A stretch of 30,223 nt of DNA from a virus: positions 1 to 30,223 of IMG/VR virus record IMGVR_UViG_3300013099_000060; one strand, written 5' to 3'. The position numbers and the translations under genes are program-made. Every line of letters begins with the position of its first letter. The first letter of the stretch is position 1. Under the pieces are notes generated by a model. The model was not told where the DNA came from. It saw nothing but the letters and a program-made list of their open reading frames with translations, and did no database searches. Positions 1-6,042 of this stretch are shown here, piece after piece.

Positions 1-228
1 GTGGGGTTCCAAACAGAGAAAGAAGCCCGGAACTTTAATAGCTATTTGCATCTCAAATTCCCTCGATTTTGCTTGGCCTGCATTAAGTTTAATCAGAATT
101 TACACGGGGGAGAGTTAAATTATGTTCCTTGGTTGGATTGGAACATAGAATGGACCGATGAAATGTTGTATAAATACTTCAATCTAACAGACCAGGAGAT
201 AGAAACAGTTGAATCAATTATTGATTAG
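1..228 (+). CDS. C-terminal end of a restriction-modification type protein (5' partial)
   Basis: The frame is open from the first base to a TAG at 226-228, so only the last 75 residues are in the window and the true start lies upstream. The piece reads FQTEKEARNFNSYL, then a basic aromatic stretch, then WTDEMLYKYFNLTDQEIETVES. From memory, the pattern 'WTDE.LY.KY.LT.EEI..IES' is the usual ending of Eco57I-like restriction/methylase and related phage adenine methylase or endonuclease proteins. The catalytic motifs would be outside the window, so the activity cannot be judged. The stop overlaps the next reading frame. The assignment comes from one recognisable C-terminal motif and is moderate at best. 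Confidence 0.5.
   Translation: MGFQTEKEARNFNSYLHLKFPRFCLACIKFNQNLHGGELNYVPWLDWNIEWTDEMLYKYFNLTDQEIETVESIID
169..176 (+). promoter_or_regulatory. TATAAATA box inside the upstream gene (possible late promoter)
   Basis: TATAAATA followed by CTT matches the T4 late promoter core and lies 33 bases before the TTG proposed as start of the next gene. It is inside coding sequence (Leu-Tyr-Lys-Tyr codons), so it could be coincidence. It lacks the RAACA extension seen at the intergenic copies. Confidence 0.25.
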
Positions 229-529
229 TATTATTGGAGAGACCATCCCCCTTTACGAATCGGGTGAATATGAGGTTATCAAGATTCAGGAGAACCAATT
301 GTTTCTATTTGATCCTCCTGGATCAGTGCCTTTAACCGATGAGGATTTTATCTTAGAGATGTTGAATATATATCTTTTATATCAGTGGCACGAGGACCAC
401 GGCAAAACACGACATAAAAAGGTTTTGAAAGAGGTTTACGTTCCCAATGGAATAAAATTTAATTTCAAGGTTATAGATTTCTATGAGATTATGACCCTGA
501 TCTCTGGTCAGACAAAAGATACGCTGTAG
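209..529 (+). CDS. hypothetical protein, 106 aa
   Basis: This is an open frame of 106 codons overlapping the end of the preceding gene by 20 bases. The proposed start is TTG at 209, chosen because an AGGAG (194-198) sits 10 bases upstream. A second TTG in frame at 221 is possible. The protein is acidic in its first two thirds, with a YEVIKIQENQLFLFDPPG segment suggestive of a small beta-rich domain, then a basic segment (HGKTRHKKVLKEVY). No motif or family is recognised. The translational overlap suggests coupling to the upstream gene. It probably belongs to the end of the non-structural region rather than to the virion module. Confidence 0.5.
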   Translation: MNQLLISIIGETIPLYESGEYEVIKIQENQLFLFDPPGSVPLTDEDFILEMLNIYLLYQWHEDHGKTRHKKVLKEVYVPNGIKFNFKVIDFYEIMTLISGQTKDTL

Positions 530-568
530 AAGCTTTGTGGGCTGTGTGAAACTCTGTCCCACTTAGGG

Positions 569-576
569 GATAAATA
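569..576 (+). promoter_or_regulatory. late-promoter-like box GATAAATA
   Basis: GATAAATA followed by GAATATG differs from TATAAATA at one base. It lies 45 bases before the ATG at 622. A short hairpin (587-592 with 599-604, AGAGAC/GTCTCT) lies between the box and the ribosome binding site. It belongs to the series of boxes described in the findings. Confidence 0.4.
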
Positions 577-621
577 GAATATGAAAAGAGACCGACAAGT
601 CTCTCTTCAAAGGAGATCCAA

Positions 622-897
622 ATGAAACATGAATTAGAAACCAATTTAATAGCAAAGATGACTCCCAAAGATCATCTCGTGGAACGAGATACTAAAAAGA
701 GTAAAGTTGCCTTAGCTCTCTGGAAGAAGAAAGAGGACCACGAGAAACATCAGATGTCGATGTATAGGTCTAAACAATCAACCGAACTATTAAGCGACGT
801 CACCATCACCAAATATAGTGATGGGGTCCAGATTAGTAAGGAGATATTACTAAAGGATAGTGTCTATATTAGGAAAACTAAGGAACGGGTGATCTAA
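622..897 (+). CDS. small basic hypothetical protein, 91 aa
   Basis: The ATG at 622 follows a strong ribosome binding site, AAGGAG at 610-615, with good spacing. The 91-residue product is rich in lysine and glutamate (for example KKSKVALALWKKKEDHEKH), with no membrane segment or signal peptide. No family is recognised. It stands alone: 90 bases separate it from the gene before and more than 1.3 kb separate it from the next convincing gene. A late-promoter-like box and a small hairpin precede it, so it may be expressed late as its own transcript, perhaps ending at the weak hairpin at 915-940. A nucleic-acid-associated role would fit the charge but is only a guess. Confidence 0.6.
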   Translation: MKHELETNLIAKMTPKDHLVERDTKKSKVALALWKKKEDHEKHQMSMYRSKQSTELLSDVTITKYSDGVQISKEILLKDSVYIRKTKERVI

Positions 898-914
898 ATC
901 CCCAGTTTATTGGT

Positions 915-940
915 AAAAGGTCTCTTAAAGGGGATCTTTT
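915..940 (+). terminator. weak candidate terminator after the 622-897 gene
   Basis: AAAAGGTC (915-922) can pair with GATCTTTT (933-940) through a 10-base loop, with one G-U pair. The T run is part of the stem and only four long, so termination would be inefficient at best. Confidence 0.25.
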
Positions 941-962
941 GCTGATAAACTTAGTAAAATGT

Positions 963-970
963 TATAAATA
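963..970 (+). promoter_or_regulatory. T4-late-type promoter box TATAAATA (upstream copy)
   Basis: A perfect TATAAATA is followed by CAAATATT. It stands 31 bases before a second perfect copy. By analogy with T4 late promoters, transcription would start around 976. No gene with a ribosome binding site follows, only the inverted-repeat region. Confidence 0.5.
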
Positions 971-993
971 CAAATATTAAAAATCACCACCTA

Positions 994-1001
994 TATAAAT
1001 A
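994..1001 (+). promoter_or_regulatory. T4-late-type promoter box TATAAATA (downstream copy)
   Basis: A perfect TATAAATA is followed by AAAACATAA, matching the extended form seen before the portal and other virion genes. The expected start of RNA is around 1007, leading directly into the structured non-coding region. Confidence 0.55.
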
Positions 1002-1317
1002 AAAACATAAAAAAAGAACAAAACTTGATTATGTCGATGATTCGGGATTGGAAACAATTACTGTAAACAAGCTATAATTGAGCCTATTACTGCTTTGATG
1101 CCTGAGTGCGAACTAATCTCAGGCTAGTACAGATAGGGACGGCAAAAGAACCCGTGAACGAATAAAGACCCAGACCACAAGTTACACCGGCTGACTATAT
1201 TCAAACAGACATACTTTGGGACAATAACTTTAGTATGTTAGGTAGGACGTTATATGTTTAGTTCTTATCCAATCCTACTGAGAGATTCGCTGATAGATCT
1301 CTTCTAAACAAACTGAT

Positions 1318-1377
1318 GGTATATCAATATTATCTGAAATATATTTCAACTATTTCACCAGATTATATTGATATACC
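1318..1377. repeat. 19-bp imperfect inverted repeat with palindromic AT-rich core
   Basis: GGTATATCAATATTATCTG (1318-1336) and CAGATTATATTGATATACC (1359-1377) are reverse complements with one mismatch. The 22-base spacer starts with the palindrome GAAATATATTTC (1336-1347), and TATTTC at 1351-1356 can also pair with GAAATA. As RNA it would form a long hairpin. As DNA it could be an operator or replication-related site. Confidence 0.8.
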
Positions 1378-1442
1378 TTCTTTTATTACGGGGTTATCAG
1401 CTCCCCACTTTGCCTAGAGACTAAACACAAAAAAAAGAACTT

Positions 1443-1498
1443 CAACCAGAACGTTCACTCGTGAACGAGATGGTTGTTTTCGGTTCCCTCGAAAACAA
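1443..1498 (+). repeat. two overlapping, mutually exclusive hairpins
   Basis: Hairpin A pairs CAACCA (1443-1448) with TGGTTG (1471-1476), and inside it CGTTCA (1452-1457) with TGAACG (1462-1467) around a CTCG loop. Hairpin B pairs TTGTTTTCG (1474-1482) with CGAAAACAA (1490-1498). They share bases 1474-1476, so they either stack end to end or compete. CGTGAACGA at 1460-1468 also occurs at 1153-1161, giving another possible partner for 1452-1458. Confidence 0.7.
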
Positions 1499-1530
1499 AC
1501 GATAAGATATAACATCTGCAGCACGTCACT

Positions 1531-1657
1531 ACTGCCCCCCTCCCCTGGGAATGCGTCGATCACAAGCACACAACACGTTTCAGAGTAAGGACAGGTTTCC
1601 CCCAAGAGAGGGGGAGAGAGAAGGGGGGAAACAGTCATCCCGCCCACGAGGGGCAGT
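1531..1657 (+). repeat. nested inverted repeats (8-bp outer and 9-bp inner helix)
   Basis: ACTGCCCC (1531-1538) is complementary to GGGGCAGT (1650-1657), enclosing GTTTCCCCC (1595-1603) complementary to GGGGGAAAC (1624-1632). GCCC (1642-1645) and GGGC (1651-1654) form an alternative small hairpin. The area is strongly purine/pyrimidine biased, so some pairing may be compositional. Confidence 0.55.
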
Positions 1658-1956
1658 CTGACTAAAGACCTTTTCTGTATTAGTTTAGTTTAGGGATCAG
1701 GTCTTCTAGCAGCGTCCATATGCTAACCCTAGCCAACTACTTTGCTTGCAACCCTTCAGAGAAATTATCCTAAATCCGTCCAGCCATAACTATAAATGGG
1801 TGGCGCGGAATGTTGTGGCGTCCAGAATTAGAGCTAAATTTAGATCTTTATATAGACCCTTATTTGGTACTATATGTCGCCCTATGTTGGGGCGCGGCAC
1901 CCAATGAAGTTTCCGGTGTCCAGCGGGGCTTGAAGGCGTCCAGCGGGGCTTGGTGT

Positions 1957-1987
1957 CGGACGGTTCACCGTCCGAGTGTCCCTTTTT
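1957..1987 (+). terminator. GC-rich hairpin followed by a short T run
   Basis: CGGACGG (1957-1963) and CCGTCCG (1968-1974) form a perfect 7-bp stem with loop TTCA. TTTTT comes at 1983-1987, eight bases beyond the stem, so it is a weak terminator or simply a structural hairpin. Two direct copies of GTCCAGCGGGGCTTG (from 1918 and 1938) lie just before it. Confidence 0.35.
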
Positions 1988-1993
1988 GGAGGT

Positions 1994-2001
1994 GATAAAT
2001 A
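1994..2001 (+). promoter_or_regulatory. late-promoter-like box GATAAATA overlapping an SD-like string
   Basis: GATAAATA followed by GACGTG is one base from TATAAATA but lacks the RAACA extension. It overlaps GGAGGTGAT (1988-1996), a full complement of the 16S rRNA 3' end, although no gene follows. A transcript started here would meet the terminator at 2105-2136 before the gene at 2249. Confidence 0.2.
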
Positions 2002-2104
2002 GACGTGTACTGATACTGATGTCTTGGTCCTTTTCTTGATCGATCCTTAGCCATTATTCAGTAGGTGTCCAGTTTGGTCCCTGGCCCTGTTCTTCGGTAC
2101 ATCT

Positions 2105-2136
2105 AAAAGGTCTGGCTAATACCCAGGCTTTTTTTT
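2105..2136 (+). terminator. strong rho-independent terminator
   Basis: GTCTGG (2110-2115) pairs with CCAGGC (2123-2128, one G-U pair) around a 7-base loop, followed directly by eight T (2129-2136). AAAAG upstream (2105-2109) can extend the stem into the T run. This is the clearest transcription stop in the first 15 kb and closes the non-coding region. Confidence 0.8.
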
Positions 2137-2158
2137 ATGTGTGGAGGATAACCCTAGA

Positions 2159-2212
2159 GAGGTGTACATACATACACCTCCTAATACTTCTCCTAGAACA
2201 CTCTTTCTAGGA
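2159..2212 (+). promoter_or_regulatory. two consecutive 8-bp leader hairpins before the 2249 gene
   Basis: GAGGTGTA (2159-2166) pairs with TACACCTC (2173-2180), and TCCTAGAA (2191-2198) pairs with TTCTAGGA (2205-2212). Both stems are perfect and both loops are 6 bases. They lie between the terminator and the ribosome binding site at 2237-2240, so they probably belong to the leader of the next transcript or to a DNA site near the terminase genes. Confidence 0.65.
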
Positions 2213-2248
2213 TTGCATATATACTATCCTAATCACGGAGAACGTACA

Positions 2249-2677
2249 ATGCGACATAATAACCCTGTCCCCAAGAGACGTGGCCAGAACGAGACCTATC
2301 AGAAGAGGCACTATAGCAACCTAACCCACCATGACATTTCTGAGGTTAAGGAACTTATGGATGATATCCAGATGTACTGTTTCTTCCTTAGTGGTCTTAT
2401 TGACCGTCCAGAGAACATCAACAAGACTAGGCTTAACAAAGACAAGACCACTTACATCAGACATATTCAAGACTTATGCAACGCTGCAGAAAGCCTGAAG
2501 AAATATGTTGACCGTCAGATCCCTAACCTATCAACTAAGATGAGACACTACGGGAGACATGATCGGATCAAGACTTGTATACATGATATGATCTATGACC
2601 ATGAGCCAGCAGAGGACAGTGCGGTGATAACCCCTGAGCCCGTGATCATTCCTAAGAAGACCAAGAAGACTAAATAG
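2249..2677 (+). CDS. basic hypothetical protein, 142 aa, upstream of terminase
   Basis: The frame is open from a GTG at 2141, but I place the start at ATG 2249. The GTG directly follows the terminator T run and has no ribosome binding site, and the intervening bases form two perfect hairpins. GGAG at 2237-2240 sits 8 bases before ATG 2249. The product begins MRHNNPVPKRRGQNETYQKR and is strongly basic at both ends (tail PKKTKKTK). Between lies a helical region (HHDISEVKELMDDIQMYCFFLSG). No family is recognised. The position just before the small terminase and the charge would suit a DNA-binding packaging or regulatory role, but nothing proves it. Confidence 0.65.
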   Translation: MRHNNPVPKRRGQNETYQKRHYSNLTHHDISEVKELMDDIQMYCFFLSGLIDRPENINKTRLNKDKTTYIRHIQDLCNAAESLKKYVDRQIPNLSTKMRHYGRHDRIKTCIHDMIYDHEPAEDSAVITPEPVIIPKKTKKTK

Positions 2678-2682
2678 TTTTA

Positions 2683-2768
2683 ATACCTGGTGGTCTTTTA
2701 GCCACTACCATTAGGTATAGAGAGGACCCAGGAAGGCCTCGTTCCCTCCTTACGAGGTGGGTCCTCTC
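2683..2768 (+). repeat. two stem-loops between the 2249 gene and the small terminase
   Basis: The first pairs ATACCT (2683-2688) with AGGTAT (2713-2718), continued by GGT/ACC inside. The second is a perfect 11-bp stem, GAGAGGACCCA (2720-2730) with TGGGTCCTCTC (2758-2768), enclosing CCTCGT (2737-2742) paired with ACGAGG (2752-2757), which abuts the outer right arm. Only a weak T run follows (CCTTTATT), so it is a poor terminator. A terminase recognition site or RNA control element is possible. Confidence 0.65.
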
Positions 2769-2792
2769 GTCCTTTATTCAGAGAGATTATAA

Positions 2793-3230
2793 ATGGTTGC
2801 AACACCTCAAACACCCAAGAAAGGTACTTACACTAATAACGTTGTTAGTCGGGAAGAGATAGAGGCCAGGCCACAGGGCCGCAGAGGCAGGCCGCCTGGT
2901 GCTAAGGGTAAGAAGAACTTAGCTATTGAACTGGCTGGTGGTGTGTCGGCCTTAGAGACCTTAGCCAAGGAATATGAATCCCCATTACAATTTCTAGCAA
3001 GAATATACTCTAATAAGAAACATCCAATTCTTGTCAGAACACAGGCCGCCCAGGCTTGTCTACCCTATTGGCACTCGAAGGTAGCAACTAAGATTGAGGT
3101 TACCGGGGAGGAAGGTGGCCCAATTGAAATTGCCACAGCAGACGCTAAGACTAAACTATCCTCAGCCTTATTAGGTGTGGTGATAGATGGTCACCTAGAA
3201 CAGGACCTGCTAGAAGATGACTCCGAATAA
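2793..3230 (+). CDS. terS: terminase small subunit
   Basis: The protein has 145 aa. Small terminases bind the packaging start site on phage DNA and bring in the large subunit. The N-terminal part carries an AT-hook-like basic stretch, GRRGRPPGAKGKKN (about residues 29-42), a common opening of phage small terminases. A helical segment follows (SPLQFLARIYSNKKHPILVR), then the RTQAAQACLPYWHSK block typical of this group, and an acidic C-terminus. ATG 2793 has only a weak purine-rich ribosome binding site (GAGAGA). The gene overlaps the large terminase start by 14 bases, so translation is probably coupled. No TATAAATA box with the extension precedes it. The stem-loops at 2683-2768 do. Confidence 0.8.
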   Translation: MVATPQTPKKGTYTNNVVSREEIEARPQGRRGRPPGAKGKKNLAIELAGGVSALETLAKEYESPLQFLARIYSNKKHPILVRTQAAQACLPYWHSKVATKIEVTGEEGGPIEIATADAKTKLSSALLGVVIDGHLEQDLLEDDSE

Positions 3231-4527
3231 CCTATCCCAATTAGAACTGTTAGCACTGCAACCTGATAGTGTTAAACAGGCGTTGTTGGATAACCTTAGT
3301 GATGATGAGATCCTAGACTTGATGCACGACGTCACCGTTGTAGGCAGGCCTAAACAAATAGTACCTGATGGCGATTGGTCAACGCTGTTAGTGTTGCCTG
3401 GGCGAGGATTTGGTAAGACCTGGATGGGTAGTCATTGGGTTAACCTAATGGCTAAAGAATATCCTGGTTGTAAGATTGGTCTAATCGGAGAGACCGTGGC
3501 TGATGTCAGAGACACTATGATCCAAGGAGAATCAGGGATAGTAACTCTAGCCCATCCTAAACATATGCCTGTCTATACACCTAGCAAGCGTAGGATAGAT
3601 TGGCCTAATGGTTCCAGTGCCTTAACGTTCTCTGGAGAAGAACCTAAACAATTACGTGGCCCACAGTTTCATTTCAGCTTAGTTGATGAGCTGGCTAAGA
3701 TGAGATACCAATCAGAGGTATGGGATATGCTATCCTACTGTATGAGGTTGGGAGAACATCCCAGGGTGCTGATAACCACTACCCCACGGCCCACAACTCT
3801 GATTAAGGAACTCTATAAAGATCCTGATGTAGTGGTTATCGAGGGCAGCACGTTTGAGAACAGGGCATTGCCTAAACGATTCCTGGATCAACTAAGAAAG
3901 AAACATGATGGTACTCGATTAGGTCAGCAAGAATTATATGGTAAGATCCTGGAAGACAATCCTAATGCTATGTTCATGTATGATGACATCAATGAGAACA
4001 GGGTAGAGAAAGCTCCGACTAATATGAACCGTGTGGTTATTGCGGTTGATCCTGCTGTGACCAGCAATGAGAACAGCGATGAGACCGGGATAACTATTTG
4101 TGGTGCTATTGGAATGGATCAGGGATATGTCTTAGGAGACGTCTCTATCAAGGCCTCTCCAAACGAATGGGCCAAGGCCGCCGTCGCAGCGTACTATGAT
4201 TATGGTGCTGACTGTATGGTTGGAGAGGTTAACAATGGCGGGGACATGATTGAAGCCCTTATTAGGAACGTTGACCCTTTAGTTAACTATCACAGCGTTA
4301 GAGCAACCAGAGGGAAAGCTATTAGAGCAGAACCTATTGCTGCTCTATATGAACAAGGCCGTATACATCATGTGGGCGCGTTCGAGATCCTAGAAGATCA
4401 GATGATTAGTTTCGACCCATCCTTAGGCAACAATCAGAAAAGTCCTGATAGAATGGACTCCTTGGTCTGGGCCTTGACTGAACTGTTTGGCCAAGAACTT
4501 AACGAAGTTCGTATAACCATTTTCTGA
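3217..4527 (+). CDS. terL: terminase large subunit (packaging ATPase and nuclease)
   Basis: The protein has 436 aa, the normal length. This motor pumps DNA through the portal and cuts the concatemer. The N-terminal ATPase domain shows Walker A LPGRGFGKT (residues 60-68), Walker B FSLVDE (153-158, with catalytic E158) and the coupling motif ITTTP (186-190). The C-terminal RNase H-like nuclease shows VIAVDPA (D278), VGEVNNGGD (E337) and SPDRMDSLVWAL (D411, D414), the expected acidic residues. The ATG at 3217 lies inside the end of terS, with AGGA at 3202-3205. It ends 42 bases before the portal, with a late-type promoter box in the gap. Identification is secure, but the packaging strategy (cos or pac) cannot be read from it. 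Confidence 0.95.
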   Translation: MTPNNLSQLELLALQPDSVKQALLDNLSDDEILDLMHDVTVVGRPKQIVPDGDWSTLLVLPGRGFGKTWMGSHWVNLMAKEYPGCKIGLIGETVADVRDTMIQGESGIVTLAHPKHMPVYTPSKRRIDWPNGSSALTFSGEEPKQLRGPQFHFSLVDELAKMRYQSEVWDMLSYCMRLGEHPRVLITTTPRPTTLIKELYKDPDVVVIEGSTFENRALPKRFLDQLRKKHDGTRLGQQELYGKILEDNPNAMFMYDDINENRVEKAPTNMNRVVIAVDPAVTSNENSDETGITICGAIGMDQGYVLGDVSIKASPNEWAKAAVAAYYDYGADCMVGEVNNGGDMIEALIRNVDPLVNYHSVRATRGKAIRAEPIAALYEQGRIHHVGAFEILEDQMISFDPSLGNNQKSPDRMDSLVWALTELFGQELNEVRITIF

Positions 4528-4533
4528 TCCTAT

Positions 4534-4541
4534 TATAAATA
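4534..4541 (+). promoter_or_regulatory. T4-late-type promoter box before the portal gene
   Basis: TATAAATA followed by AAACATAT is the clearest example of the extended box. It sits between terL and the portal start at 4570, followed by GAGAGGAG as ribosome binding site. The expected leader is only about 23 bases. Confidence 0.7.
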
Positions 4542-4569
4542 AAACATATATTAATTTAGAGAGGAGCCC

Positions 4570-6039
4570 ATGGCAAATATTATATCCCGATACATCTTTG
4601 GCAAACCTGAGACAAAAGAGGCAGGTGCGGCCACCACCATTTATGAGCTGATGGACTTACTTCCAGCCTCGTGGGGTGAACGGAACTATGACCAGTTTGC
4701 TAAAGAAGGCTATCAGAAGAACGTCATAGTGTTCCGGTGCATCAACGAGATCGCTGGAGCAATCGCCTCTCTAGACTGGCGGGTGGTTGACCCTGATGGC
4801 GAGATCATTGATAACCATCCATTGATTGAGCTATTGAAGAGACCCAACCCAATGAATGGCGGCGCGTCATTCTTCCAACAATTGGAAACGTTCAAACAGT
4901 TAGCAGGGAACGCTTACATCCATCGGGTCGGACCTGATGGTAGACCACCACAAGAACTATACCTCCTGGCCCCGTCATCTATGACCGTTGTCCCAGGCTC
5001 CTCCAGGATACCTAAAGAATATGTTTACAAACCTAAGAGCACCTTAAATGGTGCCACTATATTTCAGGTTGATCCTGTTAATGGTTCCAGCGAGATCCTA
5101 CACCTACGCACAGCTAACCCTCTTAATGAATGGATAGGCCTGAGTCCAATGGAAGCAGCTGCTTGGTCAGTTGATCTCCACAATCAATCCAATGAATGGA
5201 ACAACCGTCTCCTAACGAATGGGGCGAGACCTTCTGGTGCATTGTTTGTGAAAGATTACTTAAGAGAAGACCAACGGTCTCATGTTAAAGAAGCCTTGAA
5301 AACAGATTCAATGGGGTCATATAACGCTGGCAAGCCTATGCTATTCGAGGGAGACATGCACTGGCAAGAGATGAGCCTATCTCCTAAAGACTTAGATTTT
5401 CTAAACGCTAAGGCCACTGCTGCTAAAGATATTGCCATGGCATTCCGCGTGCCGCCTATCCTATTGAACATTGGATCGGACACCACCTTTGCTAATATGA
5501 AAGAGGCCCGTCTATCCTTATGGGAAGATACCATTCTACCTGAAGCAGACTACTTGAAAGACGAATTCAACAATTGGTTAACCCCGCTCTTTGGGGATAA
5601 CATTACATTAGAATATGATATTGAGAACGTTCCAGCGTTAGCACCTAAACGGGAGATACGTTGGAAGATGATTGAAGAGGCAACTTTCTTAACAGTTGAT
5701 GAGAAGAGAGCCGCTGTTGGTTATGAACCGCTTGGGGCCGGCGAGTCTATCGGGAACCCAGAGCCTACAAATGATGAGCCTGGCTCCGACGACGATGAGC
5801 AGGATGATGAGGCGCAACAGAAGTCCGAGCTAGACTCCACTCAAGCGGTTCAACTAGTTGAAGCATATACCAGAGAGATGGTTAAGACTGATCTCTCCTA
5901 TGACCACTATCATAATATTGATAATGAATTTAGTACTGGGATGACTGAGAGCAACCAGGACCATGAGCATTCCTATATTAAAGGTGCTAAGAAGACTGGG
6001 ATAACCCTTTACCACACCCACCCAATCATAGAGGAATAA
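4570..6039 (+). CDS. HK97-family portal protein with histidine-rich C-terminal tail
   Basis: The protein has 489 aa. Portal rings sit at one capsid vertex, nucleate head assembly and pass DNA. The body matches the HK97 portal group: VIVFRCINEIAGAIASLDW near the N-terminus, HPLIELLKRPNP, the ILHLRTANPLNEWIGLSPMEAA region, and the AKDIAMAFRVPPILLNIG segment with downstream FANMKEA. After about residue 395 comes an acidic linker (EPGSDDDEQDDEAQQ), then a tail with three HxH motifs: H446-Y-H448, H465-E-H467 and H482-T-H484. Such HxH pairs often bind metal ions in phage structural proteins. The tail is not part of the portal core. The start is ATG 4570 after GAGAGGAG. The next gene begins 3 bases after the stop. 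Confidence 0.92.
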   Translation: MANIISRYIFGKPETKEAGAATTIYELMDLLPASWGERNYDQFAKEGYQKNVIVFRCINEIAGAIASLDWRVVDPDGEIIDNHPLIELLKRPNPMNGGASFFQQLETFKQLAGNAYIHRVGPDGRPPQELYLLAPSSMTVVPGSSRIPKEYVYKPKSTLNGATIFQVDPVNGSSEILHLRTANPLNEWIGLSPMEAAAWSVDLHNQSNEWNNRLLTNGARPSGALFVKDYLREDQRSHVKEALKTDSMGSYNAGKPMLFEGDMHWQEMSLSPKDLDFLNAKATAAKDIAMAFRVPPILLNIGSDTTFANMKEARLSLWEDTILPEADYLKDEFNNWLTPLFGDNITLEYDIENVPALAPKREIRWKMIEEATFLTVDEKRAAVGYEPLGAGESIGNPEPTNDEPGSDDDEQDDEAQQKSELDSTQAVQLVEAYTREMVKTDLSYDHYHNIDNEFSTGMTESNQDHEHSYIKGAKKTGITLYHTHPIIEE

Positions 6040-6042
6040 CCT

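Larger units (their letters stand above)
1007..2136 (+). ncRNA. candidate large structured phage RNA
   Basis: The limits are inferred: the 5' end about 6 bases after the late-type box at 994-1001, the 3' end at the T run of the terminator at 2129-2136. The interval has at least nine inverted repeats with perfect or G-U-tolerant stems of 6-19 base pairs, no plausible protein, and a single transcription direction. Phages are known to carry very large ornate RNAs such as GOLLD and ROOL, which have similar lengths, and GOLLD accumulates around lysis. I cannot match this sequence to either family by eye. Hairpin density and promoter/terminator bracketing are seen. That it is a stable RNA is inference. 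Confidence 0.35.
898..2248. other. 1.35-kb stretch without a convincing gene, dense in inverted repeats
   Basis: No reading frame here combines length, plausible composition and a ribosome binding site. The stretch holds, in order: a weak hairpin (915-940), two perfect TATAAATA boxes (963, 994), perfect or near-perfect inverted repeats at 1100-1124, 1209-1238, 1281-1302, 1318-1377, 1443-1476, 1474-1498 and 1595-1632 (enclosed by 1531-1538/1650-1657), and a hairpin at 1957-1974. A strong intrinsic terminator at 2105-2136 and two leader hairpins at 2159-2212 follow. All features point the same way (+). The simplest reading is a transcribed structured RNA from about 1007 to 2136. An origin or packaging site is the main alternative. 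Confidence 0.6.

Noticed and set aside
1031-1066. 11-codon mini-frame just after the two late-type boxes
   Set aside because: It has no Shine-Dalgarno sequence and is too short to judge.
1414-1647. 77-codon reading frame on the minus strand in the non-coding region
   Set aside because: Composition is driven by the purine/pyrimidine runs of the inverted repeats, it has no ribosome binding site, and it opposes all other genes.
1810-1995. 61-codon reading frame on the plus strand
   Set aside because: It runs through direct repeats and a hairpin, has no ribosome binding site and implausible Trp/Cys-rich composition.
898-2248. tRNA genes or a CRISPR array in the non-coding region
   Set aside because: No cloverleaf with T-loop consensus was found (the GGTTCA at 1962 sits in a 4-base-loop hairpin), and there are no regularly spaced repeats with unique spacers.
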